A DNA stretch of 33,362 nucleotides. It comes from Pyrodictiaceae archaeon (lineage in GTDB: Archaea > Thermoproteota > Thermoprotei_A > Sulfolobales > Pyrodictiaceae). The translations under genes and the position numbers were made by a program. The stretch is taken from positions 1 to 33,362 of the forward strand of contig JALVHV010000073.1 of assembly GCA_027028845.1 (NCBI GenBank). The letters run 5' to 3'. Of this stretch, positions 1 through 8,780 are shown piece by piece (positions within the stretch are counted from its first letter, which is position 1; every line of letters starts with the position of its first letter). The notes under the pieces were generated by a model. That model was not told the origin of the DNA, made no database searches, and was given only the letters and a program-made list of their open reading frames with translations.

Positions 1-8
1 TTGGGCGT

Positions 9-1385
9 ATGAGCTTGGGTCTTGAGGGATATACTGGTATTGCACGTAGGCTTCTCGAAAATGCTGGTGCAAAAATAGGTGACTACATAAGGATAAGGAG
101 GAGTGATGGACGAGAATTTAGAGGAGTCCTAATGCCCCGCTATAGCATTGTCTCGCGCCCCATCATTGTCGTCAAGCTCGATAATGGGTATAACGTAGGT
201 GTAAAAATCGACGAGAACACTGTGGTAGAGGTTATTAAGACCAAGGAGGCCTTGCTAGAAGAGGCTAAGCAGGGCGCACCTGCGGTAATTCCTCTTTTAG
301 AGGAAAAACCAAGACCTGGAAAGAGACCCAAGGTAACGATACTAGGAACTGGCGGTACTATTGCTAGCCGTATCGAGTATGAGACCGGTGCCGTGAAGCC
401 CGCTTTTAGTGCACGTGATATACTCGATGCCGTACCGGAGGTTGGTTTCATAGCTGACATAGACGCTGAAGTCGTTATGAATATACTTAGCGAGAACATG
501 AACCCAACACTCTGGGAGAAGATAGTTAACGTTGTCGCGGAGAAGATAGAGGAGGGTGTTGACGGCATAGTTATAGCTCATGGAACTGATACCATGGCTT
601 ATACTGCTGCTGCGCTAAGCTTCGCGCTGAGAGGGTTGCCGATACCAGTAGCGCTTGTAGGCGCACAGAGGAGCAGTGATAGGCCGAGCAGCGACGCAGC
701 ATTTAATCTCATATCAGCTGTACTAGTGGCTGCTCAAGCACCTTTTGCTGAAGTAACCGTTGTCATGCATGGCACAATTAGCGATACTTATGCCTTGGCG
801 CATCGTGGTACAAAGGTCCGGAAGATGCATACAAGTAGGAGGGACGCGTTCCAGTCAATTAATGCACGGCCCCTGGCCAAGGTTTATCCATTTGAGAGGA
901 AAATAGAGCTACTGCGCCCACCGCTGCGCAGGCGCGGCGAGGAGGAACTAAGAGTCGCTAATGGGTTCGAGAAAAAGGTGGCACTGATAAAGTATTATCC
1001 TGGCATGGATCCCGAGATAATAGACTTCCTAATCGATAGAGGATACAGAGGAATAGTCCTTGAGGGCACTGGTTTAGGGCATGTAGGTGAGCAGCTCCTA
1101 GATAGTCTTAAGAGGGCCTATGAAAACGAAGTAGTAGTAGTAATGACCTCGCAGACTCTCTTCGGCAGAGTAAACATGAACGTGTACATTACCGGGCGGA
1201 AGCTATTAGCTGCAGGTGTTGTTCCCGGGGACGATATGCTTCCGGAGACCGCGTTTGTTAAACTATCCTGGATACTTGCTCACACAGATTCTTTTGAAGA
1301 AGCTCGTAGGCTCGTACGCGAGAACTTGGCTGGCGAAATCGAGTATAGGCATACAATTGACCTTTACCCGAGGTGGCCTCATTGA
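9..1385 (+). CDS. gatD: Glu-tRNA(Gln) amidotransferase subunit D (archaeal asparaginase-like)
   Basis: Asparaginase motifs ILGTGGTIAS and IVIAHGTDTMAYTA; GatD-like N-terminal domain; followed directly by gatE. Confidence 0.95.
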   Translation: MSLGLEGYTGIARRLLENAGAKIGDYIRIRRSDGREFRGVLMPRYSIVSRPIIVVKLDNGYNVGVKIDENTVVEVIKTKEALLEEAKQGAPAVIPLLEEKPRPGKRPKVTILGTGGTIASRIEYETGAVKPAFSARDILDAVPEVGFIADIDAEVVMNILSENMNPTLWEKIVNVVAEKIEEGVDGIVIAHGTDTMAYTAAALSFALRGLPIPVALVGAQRSSDRPSSDAAFNLISAVLVAAQAPFAEVTVVMHGTISDTYALAHRGTKVRKMHTSRRDAFQSINARPLAKVYPFERKIELLRPPLRRRGEEELRVANGFEKKVALIKYYPGMDPEIIDFLIDRGYRGIVLEGTGLGHVGEQLLDSLKRAYENEVVVVMTSQTLFGRVNMNVYITGRKLLAAGVVPGDDMLPETAFVKLSWILAHTDSFEEARRLVRENLAGEIEYRHTIDLYPRWPH

Positions 1386-3346
1386 TCGAGAAGAGAGTGG
1401 ACCCGGCAAAGTATGATCCCCGAGAGCTTGGGCTAAAAGTAGGGCTTGAGATACACCAGCAACTCAACACAAGGCATAAGCTCTTCTGTGGATGTCCCAC
1501 CGAGCTAATACACGAGGAGACAGGGCACGAGGTAGACGAGTTCATAAGGCAGCTTAGGCCGACTCGTAGCGAGCTAGGAGAGGTCGACATAGCCGCTCTC
1601 TTCGAGTGGCGCAAAGGGAGGCTATACCATTATCATGCCCCGCGGGAATCTGTCTGCCTTGTTGAGGCTGACGAGGAGCCTCCTCACGAGCTTAATAGAG
1701 AAGCACTCCTCATTGGCTTAGCAGTCGCTCTTGCACTAAAGTCCTCCCCCGTTGACGAAGTCTACGTTATGAGGAAGATAGTTATTGACGGCTCTAATAC
1801 GACTGGCTTCCAACGAACAGCCATAATAAGCCTTGGAGGAGAAATAGAAATACCAAGCGGCAAGAAGATAGGCATACAGACCATAGCCATCGAGGAAGAC
1901 GCTGCCAGGAAAATACGCGAAGAAGGCCGATATACTCACTACATGCTTGACAGGCTTGGGATACCATTAATAGAAATCTCGACCGCACCAGATATAGAGA
2001 CTCCTGAGGAAGCATATGAGGCAGCTCTGACCATAGGCCAGCTTCTCCGGCTCACCAAGAAGGTAAAACGGGGAATAGGCACCATTAGGCAGGACCTCAA
2101 CGTGTCTATAAGAGGAGGTGTAAAGACCGAAATCAAGGGTGTACAACGACTAGATCTATTACCTAAGATTGTACTCTACGAGGCCATTAGGCAGAAGAGG
2201 CTACTCGAGATCAGAGATGAGCTAAGGAACCGGGGGGTAAAAGAAGAGGACATAATGCGCCAAGGAATAGTTGATGTAACCCATGTATTCAAGAATACTA
2301 GGTCAAAGGTAATAAGAAGAGCACTAAGAAGCGGTGGCAAGGTACTAGCAGTGAAACTACCCGGCTTCGCAGGCTTGCTAGGCGTAGAGGTTCAGCCTGG
2401 CAGGAGATTCGGTACAGAGCTAGCTGATTATGCAAGATTCTGGGGCGGTGTTGGTGGTCTCTTCCATACGGATGAGTTACCAAATTATGGCATATCCCAG
2501 GACGAGGTCGATAAACTATATGAAGTACTTAACGCCGATAAGGAGAGAGACGCAATAGTAATTGTAGCAGATAGAGAGGATAATGCTAAGAAGGCCCTAA
2601 AGGCCGTGCTCGAGCGCGCTGCCTATGCCCTCCACGGCGTACCAAAGGAGACACGCGCTGCAAGGGACGACGGCACTACGAGGTTTATGCGACCACAGCC
2701 CGGCTCTGCCAGGATGTATCCGGAGACCGATATACCGCCTATTGAGGTCACAGACAAGCTCCTGGACGAGGCACGTAAACTTGTTCCGCCAAAGCCCCAG
2801 GAGAAACTAGAAGCTCTCATAAGGAGATACAAGCTAAGCCCAGAGCTGGCTAAGCAAATAATTCGCGATGTAAGACTCGATTTATTCGAGGAACTTGCAG
2901 AGAAATATGGCTCCAAGGTATCGCCATCTTACATAGCATCTATATTCACGAACATAATAAGAAGCCTATCTAGAGAAGGCGTTGATATAGAGAACATACA
3001 TGATTATCATATAGAAGAGATTGTAGCCGCGATAGCCAAGGGTAAGCTACCCAAGGATGCTGTTCCCGATGTATTGGCCTATTTAGCGAAGAATCCCGAT
3101 AAGCACGTTGAGGACGCGGTAAAGGAGCTAGGGATAACAGTTATAGATAAGCAAGTGGTTGAGGAGATAGTCTCTAAAATAGTCAATGAGCTAAGAGATG
3201 AGATAAAAGAGAAAGGTTTAAGGGCGATGAACAAGGTGATGGGCAGGGCTATGGCAGAGTTGCGTGGAAAGGTTGATGGAAGAACTGTTGCAGAGATAGT
3301 GCGCAGAAAGATAACGGAAATAGTTAATGAGAATAAAACTGGCTAG
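1373..3346 (+). CDS. gatE: Glu-tRNA(Gln) amidotransferase subunit E
   Basis: GTG start overlapping the gatD end; GatB/E motifs (GLEIHQQLNTRHKLFCGCPT, RPQPGSARMYPETDIPP). Confidence 0.95.
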   Translation: MASLIEKRVDPAKYDPRELGLKVGLEIHQQLNTRHKLFCGCPTELIHEETGHEVDEFIRQLRPTRSELGEVDIAALFEWRKGRLYHYHAPRESVCLVEADEEPPHELNREALLIGLAVALALKSSPVDEVYVMRKIVIDGSNTTGFQRTAIISLGGEIEIPSGKKIGIQTIAIEEDAARKIREEGRYTHYMLDRLGIPLIEISTAPDIETPEEAYEAALTIGQLLRLTKKVKRGIGTIRQDLNVSIRGGVKTEIKGVQRLDLLPKIVLYEAIRQKRLLEIRDELRNRGVKEEDIMRQGIVDVTHVFKNTRSKVIRRALRSGGKVLAVKLPGFAGLLGVEVQPGRRFGTELADYARFWGGVGGLFHTDELPNYGISQDEVDKLYEVLNADKERDAIVIVADREDNAKKALKAVLERAAYALHGVPKETRAARDDGTTRFMRPQPGSARMYPETDIPPIEVTDKLLDEARKLVPPKPQEKLEALIRRYKLSPELAKQIIRDVRLDLFEELAEKYGSKVSPSYIASIFTNIIRSLSREGVDIENIHDYHIEEIVAAIAKGKLPKDAVPDVLAYLAKNPDKHVEDAVKELGITVIDKQVVEEIVSKIVNELRDEIKEKGLRAMNKVMGRAMAELRGKVDGRTVAEIVRRKITEIVNENKTG

Positions 3347-3446
3347 GATAAGTACACTGTACTCTCTATACAAGCACAGTAGCAGGGCGATGAAGATTAC
3401 TCCCGACGCGGATATAAAGCGTTATGAAGAAAAGGCATTTGGCTGA
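3327..3446 (+). CDS. Candidate 39-aa small protein MRIKLARISTLYSLYKHSSRAMKITPDADIKRYEEKAFG
   Basis: ATG overlaps the gatE 3' end; codon choice (AGG, ATA, CTA, AAG) matches neighbouring genes; below the ORF-track length cutoff. Confidence 0.45.
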   Translation: MRIKLARISTLYSLYKHSSRAMKITPDADIKRYEEKAFG

Positions 3447-3462
3447 GCCCTATTTTAGCCCC

Positions 3463-4191
3463 CTACATCTTAGTTGCGCTTTCTGCTATTACTTCTGTCT
3501 TGAACTTTCTTCCCTCGACCGCGTCTATGATTCTCTCTATGAAGTCCTCCTCATAGGGTACTCCGACAAATGCTAATATACCATTAATGGCTATGGCTGG
3601 CACTGAGGTCACATGATACTTATCAGCTATGTCTGGGTTCTCGTATGCCTCCACAGTATCCGCTATGAAGTCCTTCTTACCATTCCTCCAAGCCTCAAAG
3701 GCGAACATATTTGCCAAGAGAGCAGCATACGGGCAATAAGGACACTGCGGAGTAACAACTACCTCTATGTGAACGGGCTTCTTTATCGACTTTATTTTCT
3801 CAACAGTGGAGGGGTCAAGACCACTATCTTCTTGCGATATACGTATTATGGTTTCAACGAGGCCTCGTATCTCCTCTCCACTCGGCGTTCCTGTATACCT
3901 TATAGAGCCGTCAAGAAGCGTTGTTGTCGGTATTCTCTCCACTTTTTGTCTCCTAAATTCTTCATCGTCTTTGCCCTTCTCGAATATTCTTACCTTTACC
4001 AGTTTCTCCCCGTTCTTTACTGGCGCTTCCTCTTCTAGGACTTTTGCTATCTTTATACTTTCGTCGCAGTATTTGCAATTTGGCCCAATGAATACGTTTA
4101 TTGTTACTGGTTTCTCTAGGTCCTGGAAAGCCTCGCGGATGGCCTCTCGAGTCTCCTGATCTATCTCCATACGGACTAAATCAATAGACAC
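3463..4191 (-). CDS. Protein disulfide oxidoreductase (two glutaredoxin/thioredoxin-fold units)
   Basis: Two CxxC sites, PNCKYCDE and PQCPYCPYA, plus cis-Pro motifs (RIPTTTLLDG, SVPAIAING). Confidence 0.9.
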   Translation of the reverse strand: MSIDLVRMEIDQETREAIREAFQDLEKPVTINVFIGPNCKYCDESIKIAKVLEEEAPVKNGEKLVKVRIFEKGKDDEEFRRQKVERIPTTTLLDGSIRYTGTPSGEEIRGLVETIIRISQEDSGLDPSTVEKIKSIKKPVHIEVVVTPQCPYCPYAALLANMFAFEAWRNGKKDFIADTVEAYENPDIADKYHVTSVPAIAINGILAFVGVPYEEDFIERIIDAVEGRKFKTEVIAESATKM

Positions 4192-4413
4192 TCCCTAATC
4201 ACCCCTCTTTATCCGGAGATGCTACTGGCTAATAGTTTTAGAGGCTTTCCATAATGAATGCTAAGAGAACTTAAAATATTACCGCGAATAATATTGTTTA
4301 TGAAGAATGCATGACCTCTAATACTTTTCGTCCCTTCTTGTACAAGCGTTATCTAGAGGGGTAAGCTATTATAAGGGGTACTCCTTAACGTGTGAATATA
4401 TGGGCTTTTAGCT

Positions 4414-4797
4414 ATGGATAAGTCTGCGGGAATCCTTGTAACGCCCTGCGAGCTGGCAGTAAGGAAATATGTTCCGTCAATCCGAGCATCACTAGCGATA
4501 GTACTAGTAAAGGACTATGGGCTATCAATATATCGCACAGCTAAGCTACTCAAGATAACACCTGCAGCTGTATCAAACTATATACTAGGACGCAGAGGTA
4601 GAGACTATGTTGACATAATACTGAATGATAAGGAACTCTACGGTCTTGTAAGCAAGTTAGCGGAGCAGATTATAAGCGGGACAGTAGAAGAGTACACTAT
4701 ATCAAAATACTTATGCGAGATATGTACAAAGCTGCGCTCTAAGGTTGAGCAGGGCTTCGATAAAGAGGAATGCGCTGTGAATAAGCCTGCTCACTAG
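4414..4797 (+). CDS. HTH transcriptional regulator
   Basis: Helix-turn-helix-like YGLSIYRTAKLLKITPAAVSNYILGRRG. Confidence 0.7.
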   Translation: MDKSAGILVTPCELAVRKYVPSIRASLAIVLVKDYGLSIYRTAKLLKITPAAVSNYILGRRGRDYVDIILNDKELYGLVSKLAEQIISGTVEEYTISKYLCEICTKLRSKVEQGFDKEECAVNKPAH

Positions 4798-5846
4798 CGT
4801 TTGCGCAGGAGAGGAGGCAATTTACGCAACACTAAGCGAAGCCTAGCCAGGCCGAGACCCGGTATCCCAACATTTACGCGATTATAGTTAGGTTCTAGTC
4901 GTTCCCACTCATCAGTACTAGACGAGTATATATACGCGTTTTGTACACGGTAATCCTCTATAACCACCTCGTGAAGCTTGGGAAAAGTGTAAGGGTTCCA
5001 TATACATAGCTCAAACATATTCTCGGTCTTACTAATACCCAGAGGTATAGCTAATGTGGGCGACCATAAGGCTGGCCTCTTAACCTCGAATTCTTCACTA
5101 TAACTATTGCCTATGAGATAGTCTATGTATAGCTTGGTTTTGTTGCACCGTGTCCCCTGACTATAGATTGCATCGCCCTCTATAACTTTGATAACTCCTT
5201 CTCGGCTAATACTGAATCTACATCTCTCCTCTACGCATAAGATGTTAAGGTAGTGATCCCTGCGCCCTATACAGATAAAGGGAGAGAGAAACTCTTCTTG
5301 GCTTCTTAGCCTGACTCGTGCCCAACCAAGTATTGTTGGCCAGTAAACGCGCGGGTAAAGTGTCTCAATACTTATCTTTTCGTCAAGGTGCTCGTACTGC
5401 TTCTTGGGCATACATCCAAGCTTGGGTCTACATAGACGCTTTATGCTTGGAATAAAAGTGTCGGCAACCAGTGGAGGTTTCTCTGCACCTAGTTCATTAG
5501 CCAGCTTGCTAAGTATGCCTCTCATATAGCTATAGAGCGGGCCACGATAAGTCCTTGGCGGATATAGCAATGGTAGGTCAGCGATAAGAGCGCCTTCCTG
5601 AGAACTCTGTCTTAGTGTTATCTCGTCGCCGCTAAGCCCTCTTAAGACCAAGCTCCTTGCTATACTTAAAGGGGGGCTGATTTGTGATAGCTTGTCCGAG
5701 CATTCTATTTCCTTTATTCCCAGCGCTTTCAGTACTGATGGGATGTTTGGCTCCGATAATATAGTTGATAAGGCACGGCAATAAGGTAATGACTCAGCTA
5801 TATCGCTCAACACCGTTAGCAAAGAATTGCACGAGTTATGATTCAT
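4794..5846 (-). CDS. Uncharacterised 350-aa protein
   Basis: Long ORF with typical codon usage; overlaps the upstream 121-aa ORF by 4 bp; no recognised family. Confidence 0.75.
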   Translation of the reverse strand: MNHNSCNSLLTVLSDIAESLPYCRALSTILSEPNIPSVLKALGIKEIECSDKLSQISPPLSIARSLVLRGLSGDEITLRQSSQEGALIADLPLLYPPRTYRGPLYSYMRGILSKLANELGAEKPPLVADTFIPSIKRLCRPKLGCMPKKQYEHLDEKISIETLYPRVYWPTILGWARVRLRSQEEFLSPFICIGRRDHYLNILCVEERCRFSISREGVIKVIEGDAIYSQGTRCNKTKLYIDYLIGNSYSEEFEVKRPALWSPTLAIPLGISKTENMFELCIWNPYTFPKLHEVVIEDYRVQNAYIYSSSTDEWERLEPNYNRVNVGIPGLGLARLRLVLRKLPPLLRKR

Positions 5847-6208
5847 GAATGTGTTGCCTCCTCTGCTAGCTCAACGATCCTCTTCACAACGTTCTTAGTA
5901 ACATGACGTGTTTGCCCACGTACAACCTCATTATCTACATCACTCAATATGCCTAGTTCGTCATCGAGTTTGTCCGCAAGTCTATTCGCTGCTGCATTGT
6001 CCTTCGCGTTTACTACAAAGTGTATTGTTTTTGGTTCTGGGCTCAGACGTATAGTTATCTTATATGCTCCTTCACGGTAGCCCGTAACCGTGTGGTAACC
6101 TAGAACATTACCATCAAGGGTTCTCTGGGCTGATTTCTTTTCCTCGACTCTTAGCCCCTTGGACCTAAGCAAGTCCTTGTATTCCCTGGGATCGGCCTCA
6201 GCGACCAC
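5843..6208 (-). CDS. Uncharacterised 121-aa protein
   Basis: ORF with GTG start, 4-bp overlap with the downstream ORF; no recognised family. Confidence 0.75.
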   Translation of the reverse strand: MVAEADPREYKDLLRSKGLRVEEKKSAQRTLDGNVLGYHTVTGYREGAYKITIRLSPEPKTIHFVVNAKDNAAANRLADKLDDELGILSDVDNEVVRGQTRHVTKNVVKRIVELAEEATHS

Positions 6209-6252
6209 GGCTTACTTCACCACTCAGTACGTCCAAGGCGTCATCAGCGGCC
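6194..6252 (-). ncRNA. Candidate C/D box sRNA (2'-O-methylation guide) overlapping the start of the 121-aa ORF
   Basis: Minus strand: GGCC-g-CTGATGA(C)-cgccttggacgta-CTGA(D')-gtgg-TGAAGT(C')-aagccgtggtcg-CTGA(D)-GGCC. Perfect D and D', 4-bp terminal stem, guides of 13 and 12 nt, 4-nt D'-C' spacer. Confidence 0.65.
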
Positions 6253-6279
6253 ATAAAAGTATGTGAGTAGCGAGGGGTA

Positions 6280-7014
6280 CTACTTGTTTATCGGCTTGTA
6301 TTCTCGGAGAGTCTCAAATACAGCTTTTGCAGCCTTCTCTACATAGGGTTCTAGCTCTTTATGGTGCTTTAGTTCCTCTTTGCCTGGGACAGCTAGGTTA
6401 TCAGAGATTACTAGGAGAGCCGAGGCATCGAATCCTCTCATAGCTGCTAGAGAGTAAAGTGTCGCTACCTCCATTTCAACAGCTATTATTCCTCTCCTTG
6501 ACCACTTAGTTACGAAGTCCTTGTCCTCTGCATAGAATGCGTCGCTGCTAAAGACAGGGCCGAGGAGTACACGGCCATGAATGTTCTCTGCTTTCTCGTA
6601 TAGCTTTGTTGTTAGTATTGGATTCGGTGTAGCAACCATGCACGCATCCGGTACGTAGGACCCTATGGTGCCTCCATGTATATAGGCTGCGCCAGTAGCT
6701 ACTACTGCATCACCTATGTCTAGCTGTGGTATGAGGCCCCCCGCTGTCCCTAAGCGTATCATTACCTTGGCTCCGAGCATTCGGAGCTCCTCAAATACTA
6801 TTGCTGCCGAGGCTGCGCCTATGCCGTGAACAGCTACGCTTATTTTCTCGCCTCTATAGTAGCCTGTGTATATGTTGAAGCAGCGCTCTGTATTAACTAG
6901 CTCAGCATCTTCGAGAAAGTGCTCTGCTAAGTACTTAGCTCTTGCAGGGTCACCTACAACAACAACTTTTTCAGCTAATTGGCTAGGTTCTATCCTTATG
7001 TGCTGGGGCTTCAT
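6280..7014 (-). CDS. Purine-nucleoside/uridine phosphorylase family protein
   Basis: VVVGDPARAKYLAE N-terminus, GTAGGLIP and AVEMEVATLYSLA motifs. Confidence 0.9.
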   Translation of the reverse strand: MKPQHIRIEPSQLAEKVVVVGDPARAKYLAEHFLEDAELVNTERCFNIYTGYYRGEKISVAVHGIGAASAAIVFEELRMLGAKVMIRLGTAGGLIPQLDIGDAVVATGAAYIHGGTIGSYVPDACMVATPNPILTTKLYEKAENIHGRVLLGPVFSSDAFYAEDKDFVTKWSRRGIIAVEMEVATLYSLAAMRGFDASALLVISDNLAVPGKEELKHHKELEPYVEKAAKAVFETLREYKPINK

Positions 7015-7091
7015 AGAAGCTCGCCACGTTAATGATACGAGAGCTAACTAATTTTATTTATCCCTTGATTACCTTGTCATGAGTTCTGAGC

Positions 7092-7156
7092 GGGCTGTGA
7101 TGACTCCCCGGATACCTAGGACTAGGCCCGTGAGGATGCACGAGCATACTGAGCCC
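7092..7156 (+). ncRNA. Candidate C/D box sRNA
   Basis: GGGC-t-GTGATGA(C, 7097-7103)...TGAGGAT(C'-like)-gcacgagcata-CTGA(D, 7149-7152)-GCCC; 4-bp terminal stem; D' only as a degenerate CTAG (7116-7119) after a 12-nt guide; TATA-like ATTTTATTTA at 7051-7060. Confidence 0.6.
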
Positions 7157-7384
7157 CTCTTCCTTACATACCCTTGTCATCACTATCTTCATTAATCCCT
7201 AGTCCCCTTGATACTTCCAAGGGGCTGTGCTGAGCCCGGTATAGCCGAGGTATAGTTCTCTATGAGGATAATGGTAGCCTCTGAGCCTCTCCTTCTTGCT
7301 CTTATGCAATGCATGGAACTACCATGAGGGGAAGAAGTTATAGGGTGTAGCTCGAAGATAGTAGCCATACTGGAGTGCAGTGCC

Positions 7385-7702
7385 ATGGAAGAAGATGCGC
7401 TGATGCTTGTCGATAAGTATCTCGGGGACTTGATTGAAGAAATAGTGTACAAGTATCGTTACAACGTTGACCTCGAAGACGAGTATGAGGAGCTACTCCG
7501 ATACATCTATCGAAGACTAAGCAAGGCCTGGTTTAAGGGTAAAAGCTTTACATTCGAGGACCTCGAGAGAGTTCTTCGTAATGCTAGGAGGAGAAGAAAA
7601 CAACTAGAGATAGTACTTAGTTACATAATTAGCCGCTACGCTGCAAAAAATGGCGCAATATATGTTAGGCGAGAGCACGACTGGTACGATGAATACTACT
7701 AG
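7385..7702 (+). CDS. Uncharacterised 105-aa charged helical protein
   Basis: ORF with ATG start and typical codon usage; no recognised family. Confidence 0.6.
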   Translation: MEEDALMLVDKYLGDLIEEIVYKYRYNVDLEDEYEELLRYIYRRLSKAWFKGKSFTFEDLERVLRNARRRRKQLEIVLSYIISRYAAKNGAIYVRREHDWYDEYY

Positions 7703-7934
7703 GCAAGAAGCAAAGATCGCTGCTCATCATCGCTGAGGAAGCCTCGTGGAAGGTGGGGGTTCTGTTCGCGGTAATGTCGTCATCCCCCGCCAAGGGTCGC
7801 GGGGGGCAAGTGACAACATCTCCCCCTTGCTCTCTAATGCATTCCTTGCCTAGAATTAATGTTGCCCTCTTATCCAGGCTTTGGTGCTAAAAAGGGGCTA
7901 CTTGTATCACTCTTCTCGTAGGGCTTGGTGCTGA

Positions 7935-8780
7935 TTGCCTCGTGGTAGAAGAAGGAGGGTGCGCGGAGTAAAGACACTTGACACTAGCCTATCATCAACA
8001 CAGTCTAGCAAGTCAGGTAAAAAGAGAACAAGCCGTAGAGGTGTACGTCCGAGAGCCTCTGTAAAGATTGATCCTGTTAAGCTACTAGAGAGCATGGTTG
8101 ATGATATAGCGTCTAGGCTAGGGCTTGATCTTCTCGGGCTTTCACGGGAGCAGCTCATTGAGGCTCTGCGACCAGTTATGGAGGGGCTTCTAGAACAGTA
8201 CTCATCGAGGCCCTCAAAGGATGCTATAATTTCAAGGCTTATAGCCACTAGTAAGCATGTTTACATGTTTGTATCTGCATATCTTCTCGAGAAATTTGAT
8301 AAGCTTACTCCGGAGCAGCTGGAGTTCGTTGCGAGCTATGGAGAGGGAATTGCTGCAAAGTATATGCCTAGGCTCTATAGGGAGGCTAAGAGGCTTGGGA
8401 GAGAGGATCTAATTCCTCTACTCAGGGCTGTTTGGGAGAAGTATGGCTCACCTACACCAATAGCTTGTCCCTATTGTGGGTTCCGCGCTGTAACCCCGGA
8501 TCTCGTATGCATGGTATGTGGTAGAGAGCTTTCAGAGAAGGAAGTCAAGGAAGCTATAGATTTCCGGGAGAAGCTCATGGAGTTCGTGGAGCTTTATTCG
8601 CCGAGGGATGTTGAGGAAGCTGTCGAGAAAGGGTATGTAGTAGTTGGTGAATCCATTAAGCCTCCGAGTATGCGGCCAGAGCGTGGAGAGGTCATTCTAC
8701 ACTTGTCTAGAGATGAGCGTAATTTGCTTAAGAGCCTCTTGGTTGAGAGAAGAGAGGTAATGGGGTCAGGTAAGTATTGA
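7935..8780 (+). CDS. Uncharacterised protein with basic N-terminus and C-terminal zinc ribbon
   Basis: TTG start; CPYCGFRAVTPDLVCMVCG (C-x2-C...C-x2-C) near the C-terminus. Confidence 0.75.
   Translation: MPRGRRRRVRGVKTLDTSLSSTQSSKSGKKRTSRRGVRPRASVKIDPVKLLESMVDDIASRLGLDLLGLSREQLIEALRPVMEGLLEQYSSRPSKDAIISRLIATSKHVYMFVSAYLLEKFDKLTPEQLEFVASYGEGIAAKYMPRLYREAKRLGREDLIPLLRAVWEKYGSPTPIACPYCGFRAVTPDLVCMVCGRELSEKEVKEAIDFREKLMEFVELYSPRDVEEAVEKGYVVVGESIKPPSMRPERGEVILHLSRDERNLLKSLLVERREVMGSGKY

Noticed and set aside
3385-3450. C/D box-like arrangement GGGC-GATGA...CTGA-GCCC downstream of gatE
   Set aside because: The C box lacks the RT of RTGATGA unless stem bases are used, and no good D'/C' pair is present; the same stretch is better explained as the end of a 39-codon ORF.
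5470-5490. ORB-like string accagtggaggtttc
   Set aside because: Single occurrence inside a coding region, lacks the G-rich ORB tail; similar CCAGTGGA strings at ~12590 and ~29940 are also coding and incomplete.
7040-7384. RNase P RNA or SRP RNA in the long gap
   Set aside because: I could not find the conserved core sequences expected for either RNA.
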